Source: Dendrobium chrysotoxum
Lineage: Eukaryota > Streptophyta > Magnoliopsida > Asparagales > Orchidaceae
Length of the DNA: 64,000 nt
NCBI GenBank assembly: GCA_019925795.1
Contig: CM034315.1
Location: forward strand, 9,114,001-9,178,000
Direction: 5' to 3'
Numbering within the stretch: the first letter of the stretch is position 1; each line of letters begins with the position of its first letter. Shown here one piece after another: positions 10,549-23,200 of this stretch. The translations under genes and the position numbers were made by a program. The notes beneath the pieces were generated by a model. That model saw only the letters and a list, made by a program, of their open reading frames with translations. It was not told the DNA's origin and made no database searches.

Positions 10549-12319
10549 ATCCTCTGAACTTCCCTCTCATTGGAAATGTACTCTATATATATCTTTAGGT
10601 TTCTCTAATAGTGATAAAAATAAATGGTCCATACAACATTTTATCAAGAATATTATAAGCTTCAGTTTTTCAAACATTTTATTCAGAATATATTCATTGA
10701 ATATGTATCAAACTATCATTGAACCTGTATTGATTTATGGCAATTCAGGCTTCAAACCTAATTTATTTTGACACGAGATAACTCAACCCAAGTAATAATT
10801 CAATATCGAGTTGGATATTTTTGAGTTAAGAAACTGTTTGGTATAGCTGAAATTTTTTATAAAACTGATTTGAAGTTGCTGTACGAAAAATAACTTAATC
10901 ATTCTGATCACAAATAGCAGCTTAATTTCTACCATAAAAATTTTTGAAAAATATTGAGAAAATAATAAGAAGATAGTTATCAAACAAAATTATAATTGCC
11001 TTCTGAAAGTAGAGCAACAAGAAAGCTATCCCAAACTATCCCTTAGTCGAAGTTGGATCAATCGGCAGACCCAAAAATTTATAATCTTTTTATATTATTA
11101 TTATTATTTTATTAAAGTAAAAAAAATAGCTAATCATTTTTTGTATTTTCATTCATCTCCTTATCATTTTAATTTTTATATGAAAATAAATTATATTATA
11201 AATAAAATTATATCATACTAATAAATAGAAACAATGAAACATAGCTAATGAAATGGTCAATTTATCCCTCCATTAAAAAAAATTCGGACTTCAGCCTCAA
11301 ATTTAAAAGTATATTTGGTGAATCATATGTATTTTTACTAAAATTCAAACACTTAGACCAAAATACACACTTATTGAATCATGCTGTAATACACTCCTTT
11401 CCATGACCAATATTAACGACTGATCTATCTGGCTTTCCATTCACAATTCACATGGCTATCATTCAAAGCTCGATGGTATACACGTTGTAACCTTACAGCC
11501 TGTTCATTGCATGCAAAAGGGCACGGTGCGACGGAGTTAATAAGTGTCAGTGCAATTAAACAATATTAGTAAGCAGATTGTGATCGGATCACAAAGATCA
11601 AGAGGTCATAGTCGGGTGACAATAGACCATTGTCGGGTGATGATGATTGAAGGAGTGTATCTAGGTAACAATGGTTGGAGGATTGTGCTCTGATGAAAAT
11701 GGTTGGGATATCGTAGTCTGACGATGGTGGTCGAAAAATTATAGTCGGGCAATGAACATTGTACGACTGTAGTTAAGCGTTGATGTTGGGAGGATGGTAG
11801 TTAAGCGATAGTGGTTGAGAAATGATGGTTTGTCTGATGGCGATGATCAAATAATATTTATTCGATGATATTGAACTAACTATGATGATTTGACAACGGT
11901 CAGTAGACCTCTAGAGAGGCTTTAAAGGGGGGAAGGAGAGGCAACTTATTCTAATTTGTTGGTTAGTAATTTTGACTATTAATAAAGAGGTTTTTAATTA
12001 GAAAAAGCTTAAAAAGAAAATTTGGTGGTTGAACGGATACATCAAAAATAAAGTTGAAAAGAGTGATTACATGTTTCATGGTGGGACAAAGAGCTCCTAC
12101 CTTGGGCAGAAGTCGAACATAAAAGAAAGAAATTCAATAAAATAAGACCGAAAGTAAGAACTATCGCAGCATAACCCACAGCACAGTTTATTTTGTTATT
12201 TCTTCAACAATTTTTCTCAAAGAAATGCAAGGTGGGATGGAAACTGGAAAGGCAATCCGTCATAAATATCGTTGGTGATCGAAATATTACAACCTTTTGC
12301 ATTATAATTTGGTGATGAA
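10549..12319. other. Duplicated intergenic flank of UGT copy 2
   Basis: Collinear with 801-4220 apart from the insertions noted separately. It contains the second copy of the 215-bp MITE-like element (10835-11046) and the unoccupied site (11195-11199) of the solo LTR. No gene is seen. Confidence 0.6.
10835..11046. mobile_element. MITE-like element of about 215 bp (copy B)
   Basis: Second copy of the element at 1016-1235, in the duplicated flank, with AACTGTTTGGTATAGCTG at one end and CTATCCCAAACTATCCC at the other. Confidence 0.5.
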
Positions 12320-12439
12320 AGCTTTGTTTAGGACGGCTTTCTTTCTGCTTCTTAAAACAAATTTTTAGTACAAAAATTTTAACTCTTGTACTACAAAACT
12401 GCTTTAAAAAGCAGCAAGAAAGTCATCCCAAATGAAGCT
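12320..12439. mobile_element. 120-bp MITE with 3-bp target duplication
   Basis: Terminal inverted repeats of about 22 bp (AGCTTTGTTTAGGACGGCTT at the left; AGCTTCATTTGGGATGACTT read from the right) bound a 120-bp AT-rich, non-coding element. It is flanked by GAA on each side (12317-12319 and 12440-12442). The tandem duplicate has one GAA at 4221-4223 and no element, which defines the ends. A 3-bp duplication fits PIF/Harbinger or CACTA-type transposition. Family-like ends recur between 12640 and 12980. Confidence 0.8.
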
Positions 12440-12442
12440 GAA

Positions 12443-15400
12443 ATATTCATTGCATTGGTTTAGCTATCTTAATTCAAAACAATTAAATTTTGAGTTAAAT
12501 TAATAACAAGTAATGAGGTTCTCCCTAGTCCTAAACGCTGCGGAGTTTTATTTGAAATTGTTTTTTTTTTTAACTATATTTTTTAAAGTAATTTTTAGTA
12601 CAAAAATTTTTTGAATTATAAATTTTTATACTAGAAAATTACTTTAGAAAGTAGTAAGAAAATTATTCCAAATGAAGCCTAAGCTTTCATTTGGGATAGT
12701 TATTAGTCACAATTTTTTTTGTTGCTTTCAAGAAATTTTTATGCTAAAAATTTACTTTAGAAAGCAGTAAGAAAACTATCTCGAATGAAGCCCAAGGCTT
12801 CATTTGGGATAGCTTTTTCATTACTTTACTTTTCATACTACAACCACAATTTTTGTTTGGCCGATGCTTTTTCATTGCTTTCGATAAAATTTTTATGCAA
12901 GAAAACTGCTTTCTATAACAACTTTCAAAAAAACTATTTTCTTCACACAGCTTTACAATTACCTTTATAAAAAGTTGTAGCCATCCTAAACGGACCATAT
13001 GGGTCTATTTGGGGAAAACAATATGGTGGAAGGATGTCATCGAATAGCTCTTGATGAAGATTACAGCTTAGATGCCTTGTGGCAGCACAAAATAACATTA
13101 CAAAAGAGCTTGATAAACTTTCCTTGAAATTCTTAAGTTTCTCAGTCGAAATGAGATGAGAGTTACAGGCAGTCAGAAGGGGTAGAGGATTCAATCCAAA
13201 TCCTTAGCATGCAGTTCCAATAACCAAATCAACAGTAGTTCGCTAACACCGTCTTGTATGAACGTGAATAAAGAAGACATTTGGGGACATTTCCAAACAT
13301 TTTGGATTATGAAGGCGATGAACAAAGGCGACATGTCGAAATAACCGACTCCTATAAAGATGAGTACCTATTTTGTGAATTTTGTGTTAAATTGGACATT
13401 ACAATTCTAAAATTAAATGGTAAACCTATAAGCTATTAAACTTTGCCTGTTTTTTGCTTTGCTCCCCCATAAGTCCTGGAGAATTTGACTTTACAGTTTG
13501 AGTAAATCTAACTACAAAAAACAAAAAATTAAATAGGTGAAGTTTATAAGTTGTAAGTTTGTAAAAAACTTGATTACAGAGCTCAAATTAACCCTCAAAA
13601 TCATTTGTCAACTAATAAAATATAAGTGAATAATGAATATTACCATCCAAGGTGGAAGTTTGTATTAGCTTAGGTAGTGTTTGTTTAATTATGTAGTATC
13701 TGCATGTTCTAAAAGAATACAAATGCAACTTGATTGCATTTACCCCAAATGGATTCATACTTTTACTTTAGAAGGTTTCTCGTCATTGTTTCATAAAGAG
13801 AAAATTATGAGGTAAATGATAAATAACTAAATATATCTAGCAAAAGCAAAGAAGATTCTCCCTTTGTCCCTTAGAATAAATTGATCCAGAAGAACAATAA
13901 GTTCTCAACAGCAGTAGTGAAGGACTGAGTCTGCAATTCGGCACTCAGCATAAATTCTCAAATTCAGCAAGACAAAAAACCCGCTGTAATACAACAACGA
14001 CCAACCAACAGCAGGATTCATAGCAAAAAATAATTGAATTTGGAACAAGATACGTCCTGTGACGTCCTAGAATTTAATTTGGAAGACTTATTCTTTTCCC
14101 TTTTAATATACAATAATCAGAGCTACTTAATTTCTTTTTTTATCAATATAAATATCAGTGAAAATGAAACTATCAATCAAAACATATATATATATATATA
14201 TATATATATGTATTTATTTTTTTCAAAAATTATGTATAATACTCAAGATCTATATGACTATATAATCGTATCACAACTATTCTATACTAAGTATAAAAGA
14301 ATAATTAAACTAACAAGAACCTAAATCTGAAGGATCCTGGTCAATCTCTCCTCCCTTGCTCTGACCTGAAATTATTTAATCACATATAATGAGCTCAAGA
14401 GCTCATCAAGTAACCAAATTCTGTAACTAAACTCAAAGTATAATAAAGAAATAATATGCATGTTAGCAGTCAAATCATAACAGAAATATTTATATGATCA
14501 TGAATCTGTGAAAAAATAATAAAACACACATACAGTAGTAGTAAAGTTTGTAACCAATTAAGCGATGCAGTACAAAAGCCAGTAAAGAAAATGGAGAAAT
14601 CAATAAATCAGTACGGGTGTCGAATCACTAAAGTAAACGTTGTATTAGTGCCATCAATCGATAAAGAAATCGTATAATGCAATAAAATCAAAGCTTCAAT
14701 AAAGATGATCAGATTTATATCAATACAGTAAAATTATATAAGAGTGTACAAATACTTTCCAAGTATTCTATATCAATATCAAATCAATATATTATGTGTT
14801 CAATATTTCACATGCTTAGTATCAATAATCGGTATAATGAATCAATAGTAATAATAGTAATAGTAAATCAATAGTAGTATCAGTAACATGATAGAAGTCC
14901 GTATTAGTATCAATAAAATTAGTAGCAGTAGTAATAAAATAATACAATAACAGTAAATCCATACAATAATAATATAAAGAATGCTTCAATAACATGCATT
15001 TTAATAGTTACACTAAATAAGCAAGAAGTCCAGCTTATCGATATTTTTTTAGTATCGTATCAGATGTGGACTCCAAAAATTCGTGCCCTAGCCTCTCTAC
15101 GGCCTCTTTCTTTCTTTGGGTCGTAAGGGAGAGTTTTAACAAGTAAGTTCTAAGGCAAATTTTTAGAAGATAGATTGGGTTTTGAATAAGACACTACCCA
15201 GAGATTTCACCCTCATTTTGCGAGGACTTTATGATCTAAGTTCAGGTTTCCTATAAACACAAGCCCCTATAATTAATTACCCCTCCCGATGGCGAGAGAG
15301 AACTTTCGATTAAGGATAGTCGTCAAACAGATACGTAGTATCCAACATATAGTAGAAGTATGTTTAAGTATTCAAAAATTTAATATTTAAAATTAGGAAT

Positions 15401-16401
15401 TTAGGGCCCTTGTAACATAAAAGAGAGCGTATTTTTTTTTTGCATTTCAGAATAGAATATCTCCAATGACATATAATGCAAGATGCATATGCAATGCAAC
15501 AATACGCAATGCAGTACTTAGAAGCCAATAAAAATCATACTGCATATAAACAAAATAATCATTAATTTTTTTCCTTTTCAATTTTTAACTTCAAAGAAAT
15601 ATCACGTGAACATTTCAAGAATTTTATATAACTATTGTATTTGTCCAAAAAGCATCAATTCAATAATATACTCAAAAATTATGTAGGAAAAACCAACCAT
15701 TAAAAACTCGATTTTATATAGCCAAAACATTCACAAAGTGAAGTACAATAACATATTAAAAATCACACGATAAATTTTTTGCAAAACTTGAGAAAAATAT
15801 ATTTTTGTTTATATCTTTTTATAAACTTATTAAAATTAAAATAAAATTAGAGATTTAAAAGTCTACCTCGAGCTTTACAATGTCCTGAACTGGCCTGATG
15901 GATGAATCCCAAGATTTGACCTTCAAATCCCTCTCTCTTCCTTTTTCTTTCCTCTTTTCTTCTTAGGCAAGGTTGGGTGGAAATGAGAATAGCTCAATGG
16001 TTTTATATATTTTTATTATTTAAAAACCATTAATTTGACCTAGTGCCACATTGCTCGCTTTCTTAGCGCTGCAGCACCCAAGAGAATCTCCCAGATTCTC
16101 CCAAAATATCCTCCTCTGAAACTTGGTGCTTCAACGCTCACCCAAAACCAACTTTTTTCTCCATTTTCTAAAGAGCTCAATGTCGTGGCGCTGCCAACAC
16201 TAGCGACACGGTGCTCACGGAACAAATTTTGTGACTTTGGTTTTCACTTCCCCAACCCAATTCTTTAGCTACCCAAAGTCCCATTAAATATTTTAAGACT
16301 AAATTTTATGAATTAAATAAAGTATAAATAAACATTGATCTTAATTAATCTAATTACCTGAGTTTTGGGACAACGGATATTACAAAGGTGAAGCTATAGT
16401 T
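12443..16401. other. AT-rich intergenic DNA with decayed retroelement-like sequence
   Basis: 12443-12540 completes the duplicated UGT flank. 12640-12980 holds further MITE-like inverted motifs (TTCATTTGGGATAGCT and its inverse). The part from about 14330 to 16385 looks like an old LTR in minus orientation: it ends at a GGATATTACA boundary, the inverse of a TGTAATATCC LTR start, and its interior is AT-rich with a GCGCTGC-containing patch at 16060-16210. I could not find the second border or target duplication, so this is tentative. There is no gene. Confidence 0.4.
14184..14209. repeat. (TA)n microsatellite
   Basis: Perfect TA run of about 26 bp. Confidence 0.9.
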
Positions 16402-16717
16402 TGTTGGAATCCAGGATCCCGAGCACTTAATTTTGATGGTGACAACTAATATTTACTGAGTAAATATAGACTTCCGTTAGATTACAAATGTTTAATCTTT
16501 GTATATGAGCACTAACATTTCAGGTCAGATGCATACTGCTAAAGATTGCTGGAGACTCAAACCGGGTAGAATAGGATGTTGAAGAGTCTGTAATTTTTAT
16601 TTATTTATCTTTATTTTTTTTTTGAGTCTGCCACAGAAGCATGCATGTGAAAGGAGCAACCATGCACACACACAGGGGGAGAAATTTTTTAAAAAAATGA
16701 TAATTTTTTTTCTTTCA

Positions 16718-17549
16718 TCGTACTGTACGATATTATATCGTACTGTACGATTAATTGAAAATACTCAGGCAACGGCTAATTCTCTAATGTTTAAGTTTAC
16801 AAACTTATCGTACTGTACGATCCAGATCGTACTGTACGATGATTTGTAATTGTGAAACCCTAGCCGCCAGAATAAGTTTGGTAAGTTTTCGAATTTGATT
16901 TTATAAACTATTCGTACTGTACGATATATATCGTACTGTACGATTAATTAAAAACTTGCCAAAATTATCTCCCTAATCAGGAAATAAAACGTTGGTTTCT
17001 AATTATATGTCGATCGTACTGTACGATGTTAAATCGTACTGTACGACTGACAGAGACGATTTCAGTCGTCCCAGAGATCGTACCAGACGAAACCAATGTT
17101 TTTTGTTCGGATCGTCCTGGACGATTTTCATATCGTACAGGACGATATCAAGAAATGAACTAATCGTACTGTACGACTGGTGGAGTGCTGGACGACCGAC
17201 AGAGATGATTTTCTTCGTCCCATCGATCGTACCAGACGATCCCAAGAATTTTTGTTCTATTCGTCCTGGACGATATTCGTATCGTACAGGACGATATCCT
17301 GAAAAACACTAATCGTACTGTACGATTCAAGGAGTGCTGGACGACTGACAGAGACGAATTCTTTCGTCCCGAGGATCATCCCAGAGTTCGTCCTGTACGA
17401 ACAGTACGAATCAACAGTATCGTCCTGTACGATATACGTATCGTACAGTACGATATGAATAAAATTTAATAACTGTTCGTCTGTACTCGTACTGGACGGA
17501 ACTGAAATTGAACTAATCGTACTGTACGATTATAAATCGTACTGTACGA
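16718..17549. repeat. Array of 13-bp GTAC palindromes in the 5-prime LTR
   Basis: Thirteen exact TCGTAC(T/A)GTACGA palindromes start at 16718, 16738, 16808, 16827, 16912, 16931, 17014, 17034, 17164, 17313, 17441, 17517 and 17537. Eight near-variants (TCGTCCTGGACGA, TCGTACAGGACGA, TCGTACCAGACGA, TCGTCCTGTACGA) start at 17078, 17112, 17133, 17227, 17261, 17282, 17388 and 17420. Most form pairs whose starts are 19-21 bp apart. Each exact copy contains two GTAC tetramers. Confidence 0.95.
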
Positions 17550-17594
17550 TCAGAATCGCAAAAGTTGAATCTTTTAGGGTTTTCTGAAGCCTGA

Positions 17595-17603
17595 TATAAA
17601 AAA
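17595..17603 (+). promoter_or_regulatory. TATA box of the 5-prime LTR
   Basis: TATAAAAAA lies 45 bp after the last palindrome of the array and is the best core-promoter candidate in the LTR. The same sequence is in the 3-prime LTR at 26594. Confidence 0.65.
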
Positions 17604-18361
17604 CAACTTAAGTTTTTCTTTAAGAGAAGTTGATCAATCCTTGTTTGCTGAGAGAGGCTTGGAGGAAAAAGAAGGGGATTTGGTAGAGAAGTTTTTGGAG
17701 AGATCTAGAGCTTGAGAGAGGAAGGTGAAGGTGAGCTTGAGCGTGAGGGAGAAGTAGTGTGAGGGGATCACACGGTGGCTCCAAGCTAGCTGCATGCTTT
17801 GCTCCTCTTGTGGCTTTAGAAGCTTCAAGAAAGTTCTCGAAGGAAGAATCACTTCAAGATCAACATCGCCAAGGTACTCTGCCATCTCCAGGAGGGAGAA
17901 AAAGGAGAAGGTCCGCTGCCGTCACCGGGAGGGTGACATAGCGTTTGGTATTCCGCCGCACCGAGGGAGGTGAAAGTGAGTATTGTAAAGGCTTCTCCGC
18001 CTTGCTGTGGGGGCAAAAGGAGAGTCAACTTTTACTAGTGCAAATCCCGGAGTAGAGGACTCCGGGGAGTGGACGTAGGTCAAGTGACCGAACCACTATA
18101 AAAATTTCTGGTGTGTTTTTTCCTGTTTACCGCACTTTACTTTTCATGTTTTTAAATTTGTGCGTTTTAATTGCTTGGTGAAAAATCAATTTTTAAATCT
18201 CGTAGTGTTATCAATTTTATCGTTGTGATCGTTATAATTGCTTCCGCACATTGGTTGTTAAATCATATTTCGAAAATACAAAAAAATTAGAACTCTTGTG
18301 TAGGGTCAAATTTTTAAAATACCAATTCACCCCCCCTCTTGGCGCATCTCGTACTTTCAAG

Positions 18362-18373
18362 TGGTATCAGAGC
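18362..18373 (+). other. Primer-binding site (initiator tRNA-Met type)
   Basis: TGGTATCAGAGC begins three bases after the LTR end. This is the standard plant retrotransposon primer site complementary to the 3-prime end of initiator tRNA-Met. Confidence 0.9.
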
Positions 18374-18417
18374 GGGGTTTCAAAATAGTATTTAGAAAAC
18401 CTAGAAACGTAAGATCC

Positions 18418-20235
18418 ATGGCTCAATTTGGTAACCGTAACACTGCGGAGGGTTATTCCATAACTCGTCCACCTTTATTTGACAACATACCGTTTGATTT
18501 TTGGAAAATACGTATGTCTACATTTTTACAGTCTTTAGACTATCGCATGTGGATGTTAGTTCAAGAAGGTTATTCTGCACCATTTCGTATGTTGAATGGA
18601 ATTAAAACTGAACTGTTATTTAATGAATGGAGCATTGAGGATAGAGAGTTAGCACAACTAAATGCTAAATGTCTAAATTATTTCTTTTGCGCATTAAAAT
18701 CAGAAGATTATATGCGAGTATCAACCTGTACTACTGGTAAACAAATTTGGGACAAACTGTGTATCACGTACGAAGGAACTAGTGAGGTCAAACAATCTAG
18801 GTTGAACATACTGTTACATGATTACGAACTATTCCGCATGAAACCTAGTGAAACTATATCTGACATGTACACTCGATTTACCCAGATTGTAACATCACTG
18901 CATGCCTTAGGTAGAGAGTTGTCTAATTCGGAAAAAGTAAACAAAATACTGCGATGTTTGCCTAGCTCATACGATGCTAAAATCACTGCAATAACTGAGT
19001 CAAAAGACCTGAATGTTTACTCTATTGATAATCTGCTTGGGTCACTCATTGCCTACGAGCAAGGAGTGAGTCAACGACAAAGTGATGCAGGTGAAAAGAA
19101 AAAGGAGCGAGCAGTGGCGTTAAAGGCAAACAATTCTGAAAGTGACAGCTCAGCAGCGGAGGAAGATGACGACATAGCTTTGATGACTCGTCAGTTCAAA
19201 AATTTTCTGAAAAGAAAACAGCGCCATCATCAAAGCAATTGGAACAAAGGTAAGAACTCAAAGTATACTAAAGTTGGATCTGAAACGATTTGCTTTGAGT
19301 GCAGGAAACCCGGTCATCTCCGAGCTGATTGCCCCAACATCAAAACTCATTAAACCAAGGAGAAGGGTGAGGAAAGATCGAAGTTCAAGAAGGGCAAATT
19401 TAAGACTCAGAAAGCGTTTTGGGCCGACTCTGCCTCAGAATCATCGGAAGAAGAAGCAGAGGAGGAGGTAACGAATCTGTGTCTTATGGCTAATGATAAT
19501 CTTGATCAATCAGATCAAGATGAGGTATGTGAACTGTCTTACGATGAACTGCTTGTTATTTCTGAAAAAATCCATGACTCGTATAGAAAGTTGAAGAAAA
19601 AGCATGCTAGTCTTAATACTGAGTTTAGTACTTTACAAAAAGAGCATGCTAGTGTAGTAAAAAATTTTTCTGACTTAGATAAAGATCATATGTCTTTGCT
19701 TGATGAATACGATGCATTAAACAAGAAGCATATTGAGTTAACCACTGCACACGATACCTTGAAATCATCACATGTTGAATTAAAGAATGCATTTAAGGAA
19801 CTAGAAGAACTAGCAGGGGAACTTAGTAGCAGTGAGCATACATTGAGATTCGAATATGCAAGTCTTAACAATGAGAACAAATTCTTAAATGAAAAACTTC
19901 ATGCATTCGAAAATAATAAAAGACCCCCCACGTTTGCTGAGTTTTATCAGCCTCCACCATGTGAATCATCTCATTCAAAACCAGCACGGCATGCATCATC
20001 CAAACCCAAGAATAGGAACTACCACCCTCGTAGATTAGTGAACCCATTTCCTGGTGTTAGATGTTATTCTTGTGGCATGCTAGGTCACATAGCTCGCACA
20101 TGCTCAATTCACTATAGGACACATCTAGTGTGGAGACCAAAATCGCTTTCATCACAGCATAACATGCATACATTTCATTCACATAAGCGTGATGTGGAAC
20201 CCAAACTCACATGGGTTCCCAAAGCTAATCCATGA
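18418..20235 (+). pseudogene. gag region of the SIRE-like element, interrupted by an in-frame TAA
   Basis: The likely start is the ATG at 18418, the first Met before the SITRPPLFD segment typical of copia Gag; the frame is also open upstream to 18361. The first block (to 19350, 311 residues) has the UBN2-type capsid region and a CCHC zinc knuckle CFECRKPGHLRADC near 19291-19332. TAA at 19351-19353 stops it. The same frame then continues through an acidic Ser/Glu stretch, a long heptad-like Lys/Glu/Leu region (about 19510-19900, probable coiled coil) and a second knuckle CYSCGMLGHIARTC (about 20062-20103), ending at TGA 20233-20235. Gag would package element RNA into virus-like particles. The break is a single nonsense change without loss of frame. 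Confidence 0.85.
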
Positions 20236-20277
20236 TTGACATTGTAGGGATGCTCTCACAAAAGACCTAGTGAGAGC

Positions 20278-23200
20278 ATGTGGTACCTGGACAGTGGCTG
20301 CTCGAGACACATGACTGGAGACATGAAGCAGTTCGTGACACTGGAGGCCAGGTCTGGAGGCAAGGTAACTTTGGGAGACAACACCACCAGAAAAGTGGTG
20401 GGCTCAGGTATCATTGAAAATACTAAAAATTTAATTATTGAGAATGTACTTTTAGTGGATGGTTTAAAGCACAATCTTTTAAGTATAAGTCAACTATGTG
20501 ACAAGGGCTTTGATATAAAATTTCTATCTAACAAATACATGATTAGTTTAAATGACTCACTTGTGTTAGAGGGAAAACGTATAAACAATGTTTATATGAT
20601 AGACTTGAACTGCATTGAAACCTCAAACTCTTTGTGTCTGAAAACAATAGCAGATGACTCTTGGCTATGGCATAGGAGACTATGCCATGCTAGTATGAAA
20701 ACACTTAGGAACATCACACAGAAAGACTTAGTTAGAGGCATACCAAAGTTAGACTTTACTAAGGACCATCTTTGTGATGCGTGCCAGTTAGGAAAACAGG
20801 TTAAATCTTCATTTCATGCAATCAAGGATATCAGCACCACTAGGCCACTAGAAACTCTCCACATGGACCTATTCGGACCTGTTAGTACAGTCAGCCTAGG
20901 AGGGAAGTTGTATGGGTTTGTAATAGTAGATGACTACTCTAGATTTACTTGGGTAAAATTCTTAGCTCATAAGAGTGAGTCGTTTGAAGAATTTAGAATT
21001 TTCTCCACTTGGATTCAAAGGAAATTAGGATGTGTAATTTCAACAATTCATAGTGATCACGGTGGGGAATTTGAGAATGATAAATTTGAATCTTTTTGTA
21101 AAGAGGTTGGAATAGAACATAATTTCTCTGCCCCTAGAACTCCTCAGCAAAATGGAATAGCAGAAAGAAAGAATAGAACTTTGGTTGAAGCTGCTAGGGC
21201 TATGTTAGCTGAATACACTCTCCCTAGATACTTTTGGGCAGAAACAGTAAATACCGCATGCTATGTATTAAATAGGGTAAATGTTAGATCCAAACTTAAT
21301 AAGACACCCTATGAGTTGCTTAAGGGTAGGACACCCAACCTTTCCCACTTACACATTTTCGGGTGCAAATGCTTCATCCTAATCAATGGCAAGTCACCCT
21401 TAGGAAAGTTTGATTCTAAATCTGATGAAGGGGTTTTCCTAGGCTACTCATCTGTAGGTAAAGCCTATAGAATATTCAATAAGAGAACCCTAGTAGTAGA
21501 AGAGTCCACTCATGTAGTATTTGATGAATCCAATAAGACATCTGAACCTAATCATGAAGAAGAAGAAGTTGAGGTTATACGGGGAATAGAAACCATTACC
21601 ATAGAGACTAGATCGGAACCTCAGGAACAACTGCCTAAAGATTGGAAATTTTTCTCTAGTCATCCTAGAGAGCTGATATTAGGAGACCCATCAGAAGGGG
21701 TAAAAACTAGGCATGGACTTAGGAAAGAGGTTAGCCACTCTGCATTCATATCTATGATTGAACCCACGAGTATAGATCAAGCCTTAGGAGATGAGTTTTG
21801 GATCCTAGCAATGCAAGAAGAGTTGAACCAATTCGTTAGGAATGATGTATGGGAGTTAGTCAAAAGGCCTAAAGAGCAAAGTGTGGTTGGAACTAAGTGG
21901 GTCTTTAAAAATAAGATGAATGACTCAGGAGTAGTAGTAAGAAACAAGGCTAGGTTAGTAGCGAAGGGGTATAACCAAATTGAAGGAATAGATTTTGAAG
22001 AAACCTTTGCTCCGGTAGCTAGACTAGAAGCCATCAGGGTACTGTTAGCTTTTGCGTGTTTTAGGGATTTTAAGCTGTATCAAATGGACGTAAAGAGTGC
22101 CTTCCTGAATGGAGTAATCAAGGAAGATGTGTATGTGGAGCAACCTCCGGGGTTTGAAAACTCACAATTTTCAAACCACGTGTTCAAACTGAAAAAGGCA
22201 CTGTACGGGTTAAAACAAGCACCTAGAGCCTGGTATGAAAGACTTAGTACGTTCCTACTAGATAGAGGCTTTGTAAAGGGTAGTGTGGACACCACCTTAT
22301 TTTTGAAGAAGGTAGGAGTTGAAGTACTCATTGTTCAGATTTATGTAGATGACATACTGTTCGGATCGACGGAGAAAAACCTATGTAATGAATTCTCAAA
22401 AATAATGAGCGACGAGTTTGAAATGAGCATGATGGGCGAACTTAGTTACTTCCTTGGATTTAGTGTAAAACAAACGGAAGGTGGAACGTTTCTTAGCCAG
22501 TCTAAGTACATCAAGGATATTTTGAAAAAATATGAAATGGACAATGCTAAGGCTATGAATACACCCATGAGCTCTAATATTCAATTAGATAAGGATCCCA
22601 GTGGGAAGTCTGTAGATCAAAAGAGGTATAGGGGAATAATTGGATCGCTTCTCTATCTGACTGCCAGTAGACCAGACATAATGTTTAGTGTGTGTCTCTG
22701 TGCCCGTTTTCAAGCTGACCCGAAAGAATCTCACATGACTGCCGTCAAAAGAATTCTTAGATATCTTCTAGGCACCCCGAACTTAGGAATTTGGTATCCT
22801 AGACACAACACTTCTTTTGAAATCCTAGGATACTCAGATTCAGACTTTGCAGGATGTAGGGTAGATAGAAAAAGCACTTCTGGCACCTGTCAATTCATTG
22901 GACAATCTTTAGTTTCATGGTCCAGTAGGAAACAAAATTCTGTAGCCCTATCCACAGCCGAAGCGGAATATATAGCCGTAGGTAGCTGTGTTGCACAAGT
23001 ATTGTGGTTAAAACAACAGCTTGTAGATCTAGGACTACCTGTAGGAACCATTCCGATCATGTGTGACAACACTAGTGCTATTTGCATATCCAAGAATCCA
23101 ATTCAACATTCACGAACCAAACATATAGACATTAGACACCATTTTATTAGAGATCATGTAGCCAAAGGAGATATTGAACTGCACCACGTTGCTACTGAGG

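Larger units (their letters stand above)
16402..18359 (+). repeat. 5-prime LTR of the SIRE-like element
   Basis: 1958 bp, TG to CA, matching 25401-27359. It contains a palindrome array (16718-17549), then a TATA box at 17595, then a leader-like region with CGGGAGGGTGACATAG and GTAGAGGACTCCGGGGAGTG, and a U5 end with a run of C near 18331. The array followed by the TATA box looks like a U3 promoter. Confidence 0.95.

Noticed and set aside
12744..13194. Overlapping open frames on both strands
   Set aside because: They cover MITE-like inverted repeats and adjacent AT-rich DNA; no motif, inconsistent frames.
14330..16385. A full old Ty3 LTR with defined ends
   Set aside because: The right boundary looks plausible, but no matching left TG end or 5-bp duplication could be found, so it is reported only as tentative intergenic repeat DNA.
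17634..17885. Open frames repeated identically at 17634-17885 and 26633-26884
   Set aside because: They are present twice because they lie in the two LTRs; they are in the untranslated leader, not genes.
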